The notes: generated by a model not told the origin, from the letters alone. A stretch of DNA of 64,000 bases from CAXXOK01 sp963675365 (GCA_963675365.2 CAXXVA010000001.1:1163145-1227144); one strand, 5' to 3'. Counted from the first letter of the stretch, positions 7,247 to 16,913 are shown. Numbers and translations are program-made.

Positions 7247-8518
7247 ATGAAAGTTTTGGTCGTCGGCGGCGGAGGCCGCGAACACGCGATCATCACGAAG
7301 CTCAAGGAAAGCCCCGAGATTGAAAAATTGTACTGCGCGCCGGGCAACGGCGGCATCGCCGCGCTGGCCGAGTGCGTGAACATCCCGGCGACGGACGTTG
7401 AGCGCATCGCCGACTGGGCGCAGGAAAACAAAATGGAATACGTGGTCGTCGCGCCGGACGATCCCCTGTGCCTGGGGCTGGTCGACCTGCTCAAGGCGCG
7501 CGGCATTCCCGCCTTCGGGCCGGACAAAGCGGCCGCGCGCATCGAGGGCAGCAAGGTGTTTGCCAAGAAAATGATGGAGCTCTACGGCATCCCAACGGCC
7601 AAGAGCGCGATTTTTGACGAGATGGGCAAGGCGCTTGCTTACATTGCCGAGAGCCCCGCGCCCATGGTGGTCAAGGCCGACGGGCTGGCGCTCGGCAAGG
7701 GCGTGATCATCTGCAAAACTCGCGCCGAGGCCGCCGAGGCCGTGCGCGACATGATGGAAAAGGGTAGGTTCGGCGCGGCGGGCAGCCGCGTGGTGATCGA
7801 GGAGTTTCTGGAAGGCCCGGAGGTGAGCGTGCTTTCCTTCACCGACGGGGAAACGATCGTCCCCATGGTGTCCAGCATGGACCACAAGCGCGCGCTGGAC
7901 GGCGACCTGGGTCTCAACACCGGCGGCATGGGCGTGATCGCGCCCAACCCGTACTATACGGATGCCATCGCCGCCCGCTGCATGGAGGAAATCTACCTGC
8001 CCACCGTGCGCGCCATGAACGCGCAGGGCTGCCCCTTCAAGGGCTGCTTATACTTCGGTCTGATGATTACCAGGGACGGCCCCAAGGTGATCGAGTACAA
8101 CTGCCGCTTCGGCGATCCCGAGGCGCAGGCGGTGCTCCCGTTGCTGGAAACCGACCTGTTCTCGATCATGCGGCATGTGACCGGCGGTACGCTCAAGGAC
8201 GCGGACGTGCGGTTTTCAGACAAGGCGTCCTGCTGCGTGGTGATCGCCTCGGGTGGCTACCCGGTGCGGTATGAAAAAGGCAAACCCGTTTACGGCCTGC
8301 CGGAAGCCTCCCGCCAGCCGGATACCTGGGTGTTCCATGCGGGCACGAAAAAAGAGGGCCGGCAGATTATCACCAGCGGCGGGCGGGTGCTGGGCGTGAC
8401 CGCCGTAGCCGACAAATTGCAGGGCGCGGTCAACCGCGCCTACCTGGCGGCGGAACTGATCACCTTCGAGGGGTCTTTCATGCGGCGGGACATCGGACAA
8501 AGCGCACTGAAGAAATAG
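7247..8518 (+). CDS. purD: Phosphoribosylamine-glycine ligase PurD
   Basis: An ATP-grasp ligase of normal length (423 residues) that makes GAR from phosphoribosylamine and glycine. The start KVLVVGGGGREHAII is diagnostic, followed by FGPDKAAARIEGSKVFAKKMM, the ATP-grasp segment PMVVKADGLALGKGVIIC, NTGGMGVIAPNPYY and the metal-site stretch EYNCRFGDPEAQAVLPLLE. A GGGAGGG ribosome site precedes the ATG, and purL follows after 8 bp. Confidence 0.96.
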   Translation: MKVLVVGGGGREHAIITKLKESPEIEKLYCAPGNGGIAALAECVNIPATDVERIADWAQENKMEYVVVAPDDPLCLGLVDLLKARGIPAFGPDKAAARIEGSKVFAKKMMELYGIPTAKSAIFDEMGKALAYIAESPAPMVVKADGLALGKGVIICKTRAEAAEAVRDMMEKGRFGAAGSRVVIEEFLEGPEVSVLSFTDGETIVPMVSSMDHKRALDGDLGLNTGGMGVIAPNPYYTDAIAARCMEEIYLPTVRAMNAQGCPFKGCLYFGLMITRDGPKVIEYNCRFGDPEAQAVLPLLETDLFSIMRHVTGGTLKDADVRFSDKASCCVVIASGGYPVRYEKGKPVYGLPEASRQPDTWVFHAGTKKEGRQIITSGGRVLGVTAVADKLQGAVNRAYLAAELITFEGSFMRRDIGQSALKK

Positions 8519-8526
8519 GAGAGACT

Positions 8527-11500
8527 ATGGCTGTATTTCGCGTTTACACGGAAAAACGGACGGGGTTCGAAGGGGAAGCGAAAGCGCTTCTCAAGGAACT
8601 CCGGGAAATTCTGTTGATCAAATCCTTAACGGGGCTTAGGATGCTTAACCGTTACGATATCGAGGGCGTGGATAAGGCGCTGTTTGACCAGTGCCTGCCC
8701 GTGGTGTTCTACGAGCCGCAGACAGACCGGTATTTCTTCGATCTGCCTGAAACGAGCGCCGCGCCTTTGGCGGTGGAAGCGCTGCCGGGGCAGTTTGACG
8801 TGCGCGCGGCCAGCTGCGAGGAGTGCGTTCAGCTCATCAGCCGGGGCGAGCGCCCCACCGTGCGCACGGCGAAGCTGTATTTGCTGGAAGGAAGCTTGAG
8901 CGCGGACGACCTTGAGAAGATCAAGAAATACGTCATCAACCCGGTGGAAAGCCGCGAGGCGGATTTAAAGGAAAAGCAAACCCTGCGGCAGCAGTACGAC
9001 GTGCCCGACGACGTGGAAATCCTTTCGGGTTTTACCGCGATGGATACCGCGCAGGCCGCCGCGTTTGTGAAGAACTATGGTTTAGCCATGGACGAGGACG
9101 ATCTGCAGTTCTGCATGGCGTACTTCCGGGGCGAGGGGCGCGATCCCTCGCTGACCGAGATCCGGATGCTGGATACCTACTGGTCCGACCACTGCCGCCA
9201 CACGACGTTTTTAACGACGATCGACAGCGCGGATATCCGCAAACCCGCCGTGGAACAGGCGTTTCAGCGCTATCTGGAGCTGCGCAAAGAGCTTTCCCGC
9301 GAGCAGAAACCCATCACGCTTATGGATATCGCCACCATCGGCGCCAAGGCGCTCAAAGCGCGCGGCGGGCTTCAAAACCTCGACATTTCCGAGGAGATCA
9401 ACGCCTGCTCCATCGTGATCGACGCGGAGATCGACGGCAAACCCGAACCGTGGCTGCTGATGTTTAAAAACGAGACCCACAACCACCCCACCGAGATCGA
9501 ACCCTTCGGCGGCGCGGCCACCTGCATCGGCGGCGCGATCCGCGATCCGCTGTCGGGCAGAACCTACGTATACCAGGCCATGCGCGTCACCGGCGCGGGC
9601 GACCCGCTGGCGGCCGTGAAGGACACGCTCCCCGGCAAGCTCCCCCAGCGCAAGCTCGTGACTACGGCTGCGGCTGGATATTCCAGCTACGGCAATCAGA
9701 TCGGCTTGGCTACCGGCATGGTGGACGAGCTGTACCACGAGGGCTACGTCGCCAAGCGCATGGAGATCGGCGCGGTGGTCGGCGCGGCCCCGCTGCATCA
9801 CGTACGGCGCGAAGTGCCAACGCCCGGCGACCTGATTATATTGCTTGGCGGGCGCACCGGGCGCGACGGCTGCGGCGGGGCGACGGGATCGTCCAAAAGC
9901 CACAAGCTGGAAAGCCTGGAAAGCTGCGGCGCGGAGGTGCAGAAGGGCAACCCCGTGACCGAGCGCAAGCTGCAAAGGCTGTTCAGGGACGAGAAGGTGA
10001 CAAAGCTCATCAAGCGCTGTAACGATTTTGGCGCGGGCGGCGTGAGCGTCGCCATCGGCGAACTGGCCGACGGCTTATTGATCGACCTGGATAAAGTCCC
10101 CAAGAAATACGAGGGATTGGACGGCACGGAACTCGCCATTTCCGAAAGCCAGGAGCGCATGGCGGTGGTCGTGGACGCGCAGGACGCGCAGGACTTTATC
10201 GCCTTTGCCAACGCGGAAAACCTCGAGGCGACGGTCGTGGCCGAGGTAACGGAGGAGCCGCGCCTGAAAATGCGCTGGCGCGGCAAAGAGATCGTCAACA
10301 TCGCCCGCGAGTTCTTAAATTCCAACGGCGCGGAAAAGCATGCCGGCGCCTTTGTGCCGGACGACCAAATCCACTCCGTGCCCTTTGCGGGTGAAACCGT
10401 GGGCGAAAAACTTAAAAATATGGTCTCCGACCTCAATATTTGCTCCAAACAGGGGCTTTCGGAGCGCTTTGACTCCACCATCGGCGCGGCGACCGTGCTG
10501 ATGCCCTTTGGCGGCGGCACGCAGAAAACCCCCGCCCAGGCCATGGCGGCCAAGCTGCCGCTGGAGCACGGGGAAACCGATACCTGCTCGGGTATGGCCT
10601 ACGGCTTCCACCCGCAGCTGATGGCGCAAAGCCCGTACGAGGGCGCGTACCAGTCCGTCGCCGAAAGCCTGGCAAGGCTGGCCGCCTCCGGCTTCGACGC
10701 GTCCAAAGCTTACCTGACCTTTCAGGAGTATTTTCAGCGCATGACCGCCGATCCCGCCACCTGGGGCAAGCCGCTTGCGGCGCTGTTGGGCGCGCTGGAC
10801 GCGCAGCTGGACTTCGGCATCGCCGCCGTGGGCGGGAAGGATTCCATGTCCGGTACGTTTGAAACCCTGCACGTGCCGCCGACGCTGGTATCCTTCGTGG
10901 TCGCGCCAGGCAAGGCGGGCGAGGTGATCTCGCCGGAGATCAAGTCCGCCGGGCACGAGCTGCGCTATCTGCCCTACGACAAGGAACACTTCATGCGGAC
11001 CTTGAATACCCTGTATAAGCTGATCCGCAAACAGCATGTGGTCGCCGCCTGGGCGGTGGGCTACGGCGGGATTGCCGAGGGTCTGTTCAAAATGGCGATC
11101 GGCAACCGCGTCGGCGTCAAAATCAGCGAAAGCTTTACCCGCGACCTGTTTGCACAGGATATCGGCGGGATTATCATCGAATCAGCGGAGCCCTTGTACT
11201 CCGGCGAAACCCTGGGCGTGACCACGCGGGAGTTTGCCCTGCAATACCGGGGCGAGACCCACGATCTGGCCGCGCTGCTGGACCTGTACGAGGGCAAGCT
11301 CTCCCCCGTGTTTCCCTTCCTCGGGAAGGGCGAGACGGTGGAAGCGGTCAATTACACCGCCAAAAACTTCGCCGCCCCCGCCGTAAAGCACGCGCGCCCG
11401 CGCGCGGTGATCCCCGCGTTCCCCGGCACCAACTGCGAGGTGGATACCGCCCGCGCCCTGGAGCGCGCCGGGGCCGAGCCTGTGATCGCCCTGATCAACA

Positions 11501-12195
11501 ACCTGACCCCAGATCACGTGTCCAAAAGCGTGGACGAGATCGCCGCGCTGATCGACCATGCGCAGATGATCGTGTTCCCCGGCGGCTTTTCCGGCGGCGA
11601 CGAGCCGGACGGCTCCGGCAAGTTCATCACCGCGTTTTTCCGCAATCCCCGGATGACCGAGGCCGTGCACGGGCTCTTAAACGACCGCGATGGGCTGATC
11701 CTGGGCATCTGCAACGGCTTCCAGGCGCTCATCAAGCTGGGGCTGGTGCCGTTTGGCAAAATCATCGACACCGATGAAAACTGCCCCACGCTGACCTTCA
11801 ACACCGTCGGCCGCCACCAGAGCATGCTGGTGCGGACCCGCATCGCCTCGGACAAAAGCCCGTGGCTCAAGGGCCTGCGCGTGGGCGACACGCACCTGAT
11901 CCCTGTCAGCCACGGCGAAGGCCGCTTCGTATGCCCGGACGCGCTGCTGAAATCGCTGATCGCAAACGGGCAAATCGCCACCCAGTACGTGGATTTAAAC
12001 GGCAAACCCACCATGGACCTGCGCTTCAACCCCAACGGAAGCGTGTTGGCCGTGGAGGGAATCCTCTCGCCCGACGGCCGGGTGTTCGGTAAGATGGCGC
12101 ACACCGAGCGCACCGGCGGGAACCTGTATAAAAACGTGTCCGGCAACACGTTCCAGCCGCTGTTTGAAAACGGCGTCAACTACTTTAAGCAGTGA
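8527..12195 (+). CDS. purL: Phosphoribosylformylglycinamidine synthase PurL, long single-chain form
   Basis: Converts FGAR to FGAM with ATP and glutamine. At 1222 residues it carries a PurS-like start, two AIR-synthetase-like halves (TYWSDHCRHTTF and FKNETHNHPTEIEPFGGAATCIGG around residues 218-330), a second copy with GGKDSMSGTF near residue 780, and a C-terminal class I glutaminase from about residue 960. The glutaminase has IPAFPGTNCEVDTARA, the nucleophile elbow GICNGFQALIK and HGEGRF followed by MAHTERTGG, so its triad is intact. It starts at an ATG after AGGAGAGACT. Confidence 0.96.
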   Translation: MAVFRVYTEKRTGFEGEAKALLKELREILLIKSLTGLRMLNRYDIEGVDKALFDQCLPVVFYEPQTDRYFFDLPETSAAPLAVEALPGQFDVRAASCEECVQLISRGERPTVRTAKLYLLEGSLSADDLEKIKKYVINPVESREADLKEKQTLRQQYDVPDDVEILSGFTAMDTAQAAAFVKNYGLAMDEDDLQFCMAYFRGEGRDPSLTEIRMLDTYWSDHCRHTTFLTTIDSADIRKPAVEQAFQRYLELRKELSREQKPITLMDIATIGAKALKARGGLQNLDISEEINACSIVIDAEIDGKPEPWLLMFKNETHNHPTEIEPFGGAATCIGGAIRDPLSGRTYVYQAMRVTGAGDPLAAVKDTLPGKLPQRKLVTTAAAGYSSYGNQIGLATGMVDELYHEGYVAKRMEIGAVVGAAPLHHVRREVPTPGDLIILLGGRTGRDGCGGATGSSKSHKLESLESCGAEVQKGNPVTERKLQRLFRDEKVTKLIKRCNDFGAGGVSVAIGELADGLLIDLDKVPKKYEGLDGTELAISESQERMAVVVDAQDAQDFIAFANAENLEATVVAEVTEEPRLKMRWRGKEIVNIAREFLNSNGAEKHAGAFVPDDQIHSVPFAGETVGEKLKNMVSDLNICSKQGLSERFDSTIGAATVLMPFGGGTQKTPAQAMAAKLPLEHGETDTCSGMAYGFHPQLMAQSPYEGAYQSVAESLARLAASGFDASKAYLTFQEYFQRMTADPATWGKPLAALLGALDAQLDFGIAAVGGKDSMSGTFETLHVPPTLVSFVVAPGKAGEVISPEIKSAGHELRYLPYDKEHFMRTLNTLYKLIRKQHVVAAWAVGYGGIAEGLFKMAIGNRVGVKISESFTRDLFAQDIGGIIIESAEPLYSGETLGVTTREFALQYRGETHDLAALLDLYEGKLSPVFPFLGKGETVEAVNYTAKNFAAPAVKHARPRAVIPAFPGTNCEVDTARALERAGAEPVIALINNLTPDHVSKSVDEIAALIDHAQMIVFPGGFSGGDEPDGSGKFITAFFRNPRMTEAVHGLLNDRDGLILGICNGFQALIKLGLVPFGKIIDTDENCPTLTFNTVGRHQSMLVRTRIASDKSPWLKGLRVGDTHLIPVSHGEGRFVCPDALLKSLIANGQIATQYVDLNGKPTMDLRFNPNGSVLAVEGILSPDGRVFGKMAHTERTGGNLYKNVSGNTFQPLFENGVNYFKQ

Positions 12196-12214
12196 TTCTA
12201 GCAATCATGAGGAT

Positions 12215-12886
12215 ATGATGATTAAAAAGAAGAAAAAGTGGTTGCATAAAATAATTATTATAGCTTCAATGCCTTCTATATGCTTAGCTATAGTCATCTT
12301 AGCTGTTTCTATTTTATCGATATGTATCTCAAGAGGTTTTTACGAGAAGGGGATGGAGTTCGAATCATCTTTGTTTTCAAATATCTTCGCAGGTCTTGTT
12401 ACTGGATTCATAATTATAGTATTGAGTGGTACAAAATCAGTTTATATGGCATATCTTGAGAGCAAGTTGATATGGCTACAACAGACCCATGAGATGATAA
12501 TTGAACATTTTAGTAAAAGAAATGACCTTTTTAAAGCGAATAGAAAAACAGACGAAGAGTTTTTCGAGATAGCATATGATGCCGCAATGGACGCAAATAG
12601 TGTAAATGTTCGAATAATACAAAGTACATTCGATAAAGTAAAATGGTTTGATCCTCCAAAATACTGTAAAAAACATTACAAGTATGACTGTCTAGACAAA
12701 GTTGAGTTCTTTGATGATTTACATGAATTTTTACGCAATTTTGGAGAAGAGCACGATCGACGAAAAGAGGTAATTTCTAGAATTGAAGAGGCAAGTCACA
12801 TTATGTCGATTTTAGATAGTGATATTTTGAATGACATAACAGGGCTGAAGATTAAGATAGCCAGCGCAAAGAAGCTTTTTCTATAA
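12215..12886 (+). CDS. AT-rich two-helix membrane protein of unknown function
   Basis: A 223-residue protein starting MMIKKKKKWLHK at an ATG behind GAGGAT; an in-frame start at 12164 would overlap purL and is less likely. Two hydrophobic segments are visible, about residues 12-38 (IIIIASMPSICLAIVILAV...) and 55-78 (NIFAGLVTGFIIIVLSG), followed by a charged cytoplasmic region of about 140 residues rich in Lys, Asp and Glu. No family is recognised. Its base composition is far lower in GC than every neighbouring pur gene, with ATA, AAA and TTT codons throughout, which suggests a recent arrival between purL and purB. It could be a membrane-anchored effector or phage-related gene; nothing shows a purine role. 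Confidence 0.75.
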   Translation: MMIKKKKKWLHKIIIIASMPSICLAIVILAVSILSICISRGFYEKGMEFESSLFSNIFAGLVTGFIIIVLSGTKSVYMAYLESKLIWLQQTHEMIIEHFSKRNDLFKANRKTDEEFFEIAYDAAMDANSVNVRIIQSTFDKVKWFDPPKYCKKHYKYDCLDKVEFFDDLHEFLRNFGEEHDRRKEVISRIEEASHIMSILDSDILNDITGLKIKIASAKKLFL

Positions 12887-12965
12887 AACAGAAACAATTA
12901 AGTGTTATGATTAACTAATGGAAGACCACATGAAGTAATTGTAATGACTACAAGGAGGATGCAGG

Positions 12966-14060
12966 ATGGCGCATGACAGCTATGTAAGCCCGTTTTCGGC
13001 GCGTTACGCAAGCCCGGAGATGCAGTTCATTTTCTCCGAGGACAACAAGTTCAAAACCTGGCGCAGGCTGTGGATCAGCCTGGCGAAGGCCGAGCAGAGG
13101 CAGGGTCTGCCGATCACCGACGCGCAGATCGCCGAGATGGAGGCGCACGCGGGCGAGATCAACTACGCAGACGCCGAAGCTCAGGAGAAAAAAACCCGGC
13201 ACGACGTGATGAGCCACGTGTACGCCTTCGGCCTACAATGCCCGCTGGCCAAGCCCATCATTCACCTGGGGGCGACCAGCTGCTATGTGGGCGACAACAC
13301 CGACATTATCGTGATGAAGCAGGGACTGGAGCTTTTGCGCGGCAAGGCGCTGAAGGTGATCCAGCAACTGCGCGATTTCGCCGTACAGTATAAGGCCGTG
13401 CCCGCGCTGGCCTACACGCATATGCAGCCCGCCCAGCCTACTACCGTGGGCAAGCGCGCGACGCTGTGGATGAACGAGCTGGTGATGGATATCGAAGAGA
13501 TCGACCACCGGCTTTCGACGCTCGCGCTGCTGGGTTCCAAAGGCACCACCGGCACGCAGGCGAGCTTTGTGGAGCTGCTTGCGGACGGCGACAAGATCGA
13601 TCAAATCGAGCGCGATATTGCGGCGGATTTCGGGTTTAAAAACGTCGTGCCCGTCAGCGGGCAGACCTACAGCCGCAAGGTGGATTTTCAGGTGCTGTCG
13701 GCGCTGTCGGGCGTCGCGCAGTCGGCCAGCAAGTTCAGCTACGATCTGCGGCTTTTGCAGAGCTTCAAGGAAATGGAAGAACCGTTCGAAAAAGGCCAGA
13801 TCGGCTCCTCCGCCATGGCCTACAAGCGCAACCCCATGCGTTCGGAGCGCATTTCAGCCTTGAGCCGCTACGTGATGGTCGACCAATTGAACGCCGCCAT
13901 GACCGCAGGCACGCAGTGGTTTGAACGGACGCTGGACGACAGCGCCAACCGCCGCATCGCCGTCGCCGAGGCGTTTTTGGCGGTCGACGGTATTTTGAAC
14001 CTCTACATGAACGTGACCGGCGGGCTGGTGGTGTACGAAAAGGGCGTCCGTGCGCGCCTG
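12966..14060 (+). CDS. purB: Adenylosuccinate lyase PurB, 3' end lost at a chimeric junction
   Basis: Splits SAICAR and adenylosuccinate, releasing fumarate. It starts at an ATG after AAGGAGGATGCAGG and reads DSYVSPFSARYASPEMQFIFS, KTRHDVMSHVYAFG, HLGATSCYVGDNTD, YTHMQPAQPTTVGKR, and the lyase signature segment GQIGSSAMAYKRNPMRSERI. The family is about 475 residues long, but homology ends near residue 360 (GGLVVYEK). The frame then runs on into the antisense strand of a parE fragment until 14366, producing meaningless sequence. The exact break lies between about 14041 and 14063, within a short GC-rich stretch that could belong to either side. Confidence 0.93.
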
Positions 14061-14170
14061 TTTCGCCGAGCCGCCGGCCGAATCGCCCTCCACGATGAAG
14101 AGTTCGGTGCCACCCGCCTGGCTGGTCGAGCAGTCGGCGAGCTTTCCCGGCAGGCGCAGCTTGCGGACGG
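14052..14170 (-). pseudogene. parE: parE fragment (topoisomerase IV subunit B), about 40 codons
   Basis: Reading the minus strand gives RKLRLPGKLADCS, then GTELFIVEGDSAGGSAKQAR. This is the start of the TOPRIM domain of type II topoisomerase B subunits; KQAR and the RKLRLPGKLADCS lead-in fit alphaproteobacterial ParE rather than GyrB. Only about 120 bp are present. At the low end it meets purB and at the high end it meets tniQ in a different frame. Its read-length size between two unrelated genes suggests that it bridges an artefactual assembly. Confidence 0.8.
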
Positions 14171-15718
14171 CTTGAGGCCGCACTGCCGGGCAAATACCTC
14201 AATGCTGATGCCGGGGGCGTCCGGTCTATCCAGAAGCCGTTCGACCTCGTCGTGGGTGATCAGGATCGAGGCATACCCGTCGCGGGTCATATGTTTGCCG
14301 ACCCTCTTGACCTTGCGTTGCTCCAGGAGGGCGAGGATGGTCCCCGGGGAGATTCTGAGCCGTTGAGCGGTCTTGGGAATGTCGCCCCATGCATGCATCG
14401 GCACGTAGATGGGCTCCGCGCCAGTCAGCAGGCCGTCCATATACCTGCGAGCTGTGGGAACATCCCACAGGGGCTTGTGGTCGTGCCCGCCCAATGACGG
14501 CGGAAAATATCCTTCACTGCGCAGAAGTTCGAACTGCGAGCGCGACATGTTCAAGGTCTCCTGGAATACCTTCGCCGTGACCAGCTTGTTGATCCGGTCG
14601 AGGTGCGGCTGAGCCTTCGACGCATCGAACAGTTCCCATTGATCGTTCTTCCCCGTCTGGGGAGGCCGTACGACGCCGGCATCGACCAAGAGCTTGCGGA
14701 GGCGTCGGGGGTCCATCCCGAGTTCACGTGCAGCGGTGCTGACCGAGTGAACCTTCCGTTCAAGAACAGGCTCACCCATCAGATCATCCCCCGGCCCGAG
14801 CGGCCAGGTGGCGGCGATGTGGTCGCGCAGCAGGGCACGGAAGGGCGCGTAGCTTTCGCCCAGATTGTCGAAGGCCAACCGGTCGTACAGTGCGCCAAAC
14901 TTCTTCTTCGGGCCATCGGTCGGTTCGCCGATGATGGCCTGCAACTCGCTCAAGACGCGACGTATGGCCTCTTCGCCTTGGCTGGCAATCCGGAAGCCCA
15001 TGTCAAAGGCCATCCAGGCATGCTCGGGCTTGAACTTCATCCACTTCGGAATCTTGATCGCCCAGATCGCGCGGCCCAGAAGCTCGCAAAAATGCGCCGC
15101 CGCGTAGAGGTCGAACTGGTCAAGCCAGGTGTCCGTGGGCTCACCCAGAAGACGCGCTTCGATCCAGCGGTCGAACCCAGTCGGCTCCCGGAGCTCCTGG
15201 TCCAGAGCTCCGGACAAGATTTCAGGGGCGATCTCCGCCATCCTGGCGGCAACATCGAAGCGATCAGTCACTTCGCGTACGGACCAAAGCGGGATCAGTG
15301 GATGTTGGTGCTTCAGGCAGACGGTAACCGGGCGGAACAGCCAATACCCCCGGATGAACATGGCCCGCTCGGGGGCGCCCGGGCCGCTCTTCGCGTCTTT
15401 TCGCAGGCAGACCGGGCAACCGCGTAGTGTGGTGTCCTTGATCGCCTTGGCGTGGAGATGGTGTTCTCTGAAGGCATGCACCCGGTTACCGAGGTGGATG
15501 GGCGTCCAGGAACGTAGATCCTCAATAGCAATGCCGCAGAGCGCCGCCAGTCGGATCAAGTCATCCGCGTTCCCGTTCGTGACCCTGGTGAACGACAACC
15601 CCATATCGGTGCAGAAGTCGGCAGCCGGTACGCCATTGTGGGCGGCCACGCGCGAGGCGAAGGAGAAGGCGGGCTCACGGGGCTGGAGTGCGGGGACGAG
15701 GGTGAGCGCGTTGGTCAA
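14166..15718 (-). CDS. tniQ: TniQ/TnsD-family transposition target protein, C-terminus cut
   Basis: TniQ proteins choose insertion sites for Tn7-, Tn5053- and CAST-type transposons. The N-terminus (LVPALQPREPAFSFASRVAAHNG) is the TniQ start. A zinc-ribbon-like part follows: RGCPVCLRKDA, then RGYWLFRPVTVCLKHQHPL. Several predicted helix-turn-helix stretches occupy the C-terminal half (STAARELGMDPRRLRKLLVDAG; VFARQCGLKPS). It starts at a TTG overlapping the stop of the preceding gene (TTGA), giving about 517 residues before the frame is broken by the parE fragment. The end of the protein is missing, although TniQ is nearly complete at this length. Confidence 0.8.
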
Positions 15719-16038
15719 CTGTGGACCTCGTCTTCAATGGAAGATGCCAGCTTCTTGGTGCATTCCGCCATTGAGGTCGTCTTCAGCAGGTGCTCCGGAA
15801 TGGGTGCTGCGTTCATGGTGAAACGCTGCATGCGCTCCGGGTCCGGCACCCCCGACGGGGTGGTTCCTTGAGACGCAATGAGCACGTGAATGCCGTTGGT
15901 TGCGGAAAGACATGTGCTTCTGATCGGGGCCGCGCCTGGACCGGGGTTGGCGAGGACTTCCAAAGTGTCTGGCGGCGGCATCACGAACGGCATTCCACTT
16001 GCGCTTAGCGGGTCGCTCTTGGCCGGCGGCCTGGTGCT
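15715..16038 (-). CDS. C-terminal part of the gene upstream of tniQ, probably transposon-encoded
   Basis: An open frame of 107 codons without a clear start ends at a TGA overlapping the tniQ TTG. The reading includes PPPDTLEVLANPGPGAAPIRS and IHVLIASQGTTPSGVPDPERM, ending SMAECTKKLASSIEDEVHS. The 4-bp overlap shows that it was co-translated with tniQ. By position it could be the end of a TnsC-like ATPase or of a TnsB-like transposase, but I do not recognise either family in it. The frame opens just after a stop at 16039-16041, so the 5' part was lost before an AT-rich stretch. Confidence 0.45.
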   Translation of the reverse strand, partial: STRPPAKSDPLSASGMPFVMPPPDTLEVLANPGPGAAPIRSTCLSATNGIHVLIASQGTTPSGVPDPERMQRFTMNAAPIPEHLLKTTSMAECTKKLASSIEDEVHS

Positions 16039-16183
16039 TCACAACTTCAGTTCACAGAGAGCGCTACCGGCGGGGTTGGTGGCCGGAACGTCTGCTCGCG
16101 CTGAATGCCATACTGGGTCGCAGATGACAACAGCAAAAATGATCTAAGACTTTGTTTTAAAAGGGAAAAAATGTGATTATGGA

Positions 16184-16198
16184 TTTTCGCAAACTCAG
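16184..16198 (+). repeat. TTTTCGCAAACTCAG, found inverted at 50195-50209
   Basis: This exact 15-mer recurs on the opposite strand 34 kb away, beside the second cluster of transposon genes. Here it lies in an AT-rich stretch (about 16130-16290) directly behind the truncated gene upstream of tniQ. It may be a transposase-binding box at a transposon end. Confidence 0.5.
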
Positions 16199-16292
16199 TC
16201 GCCACGATGAAACCCATGAAACGTAGGGGGCTGAGGTCGATTTCCTCGATGTCATCTCGTTTTTTCGCATTTTTCGTTGGGGCGGTTGTTCC

Positions 16293-16550
16293 GTAAGCGC
16301 TGTCTGAAGGCCACGGGCCAATCAGCTTGACGGCTGGAAATTCCACGGGAGGAGGTCGTCGATGCGGCTTTGCGTGTGGCCGGGCGCGATGGCCTAGAGG
16401 GTTGCCTTGAGTTAGGCGAAGGGCTCCACGCCGTTGATGTTGCAGGTCTCGATCAGCGAGGCGAAAAAAGGCAAGGCGAGGCGATGCGCCTCCAGGTCCT
16501 GCCGCTCTCATCGTGACTCGCGAAGAGCGCATTCTTGCGGTTCAGGGCCA
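16293..16550 (-). pseudogene. IS66-family TnpC 3' relic with terminal repeat
   Basis: GTAAGCG at 16293-16299 is the typical IS66 tip. Inward, the minus strand encodes ALNRKNALFASHDESGRTW, a short frame disturbance, then SLIETCNINGVEPFA and SRIDDLLPWNFQPSS, the last 75 or so residues of an IS66 transposase. Two in-frame stops (FA*LKATL*AI) and the frame disturbance show it is dead. The rest of the element is gone; homology ends near 16550. Confidence 0.85.
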
Positions 16551-16836
16551 GTTCCCGTTCATTCTGCCCATGTCGGGCAGGTTTACCGGGTTCATTATCA
16601 ATGGCATGCCTGTTTTGGCCCGGACGTGAAGGTTTTCCGGACCATCAATGAAGAGGACTAGAAGGGCCAGGCCCACATGGCGGCGGGCAATGATCGCGGG
16701 CAGCGCCAGCACTGCGATGCCAATGGCCGGGACTAAATACCTAGGGAGTGTCATGTCGCTGAGCGATGGTTTGGGGGCGGTGGGGCGCTGCATCGAGATG
16801 TTGCGGGGTATTCCCCTCGTCGGCGGAGGTGTTTGA
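16551..16836. other. Gap of about 285 bp without a recognisable gene
   Basis: Open frames exist on both strands (for example a 60-70 residue minus-strand frame with one hydrophobic segment), but none has a convincing ribosome site or known family. It separates the IS66 relic from the ABC-transporter operon. Confidence 0.4.
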
Positions 16837-16877
16837 AAAACTCCACCACTTCTTCACAAAAGTGAAGTAAAACTCCA
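16837..16877 (+). promoter_or_regulatory. Candidate operator of the Ugp-type operon
   Basis: AAAACTCCA occurs at 16837-16845 and 16869-16877, 32 bp apart, flanking the inverted repeat CTTCAC-AAAA-GTGAAG (16852-16867). The array ends 36 bp before the ATG of the first transporter gene. The RpiR-family regulator encoded at the end of the operon is the natural candidate to bind it; this is inference. Confidence 0.45.
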
Positions 16878-16913
16878 GTAGGCGTTGGCTGGACTTCGAA
16901 AGGGGGGCGGGCA

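Noticed and set aside
14003..14366. In-frame extensions of purB and tniQ through the junction, as possible fusion proteins
   Set aside because: The extension of each gene is antisense or out-of-frame parE sequence, so they are artefacts of the join.
16542..16793. 83-codon minus-strand frame with one hydrophobic segment near the IS66 relic
   Set aside because: No family recognised, frame ends at the IS boundary, no convincing ribosome site.
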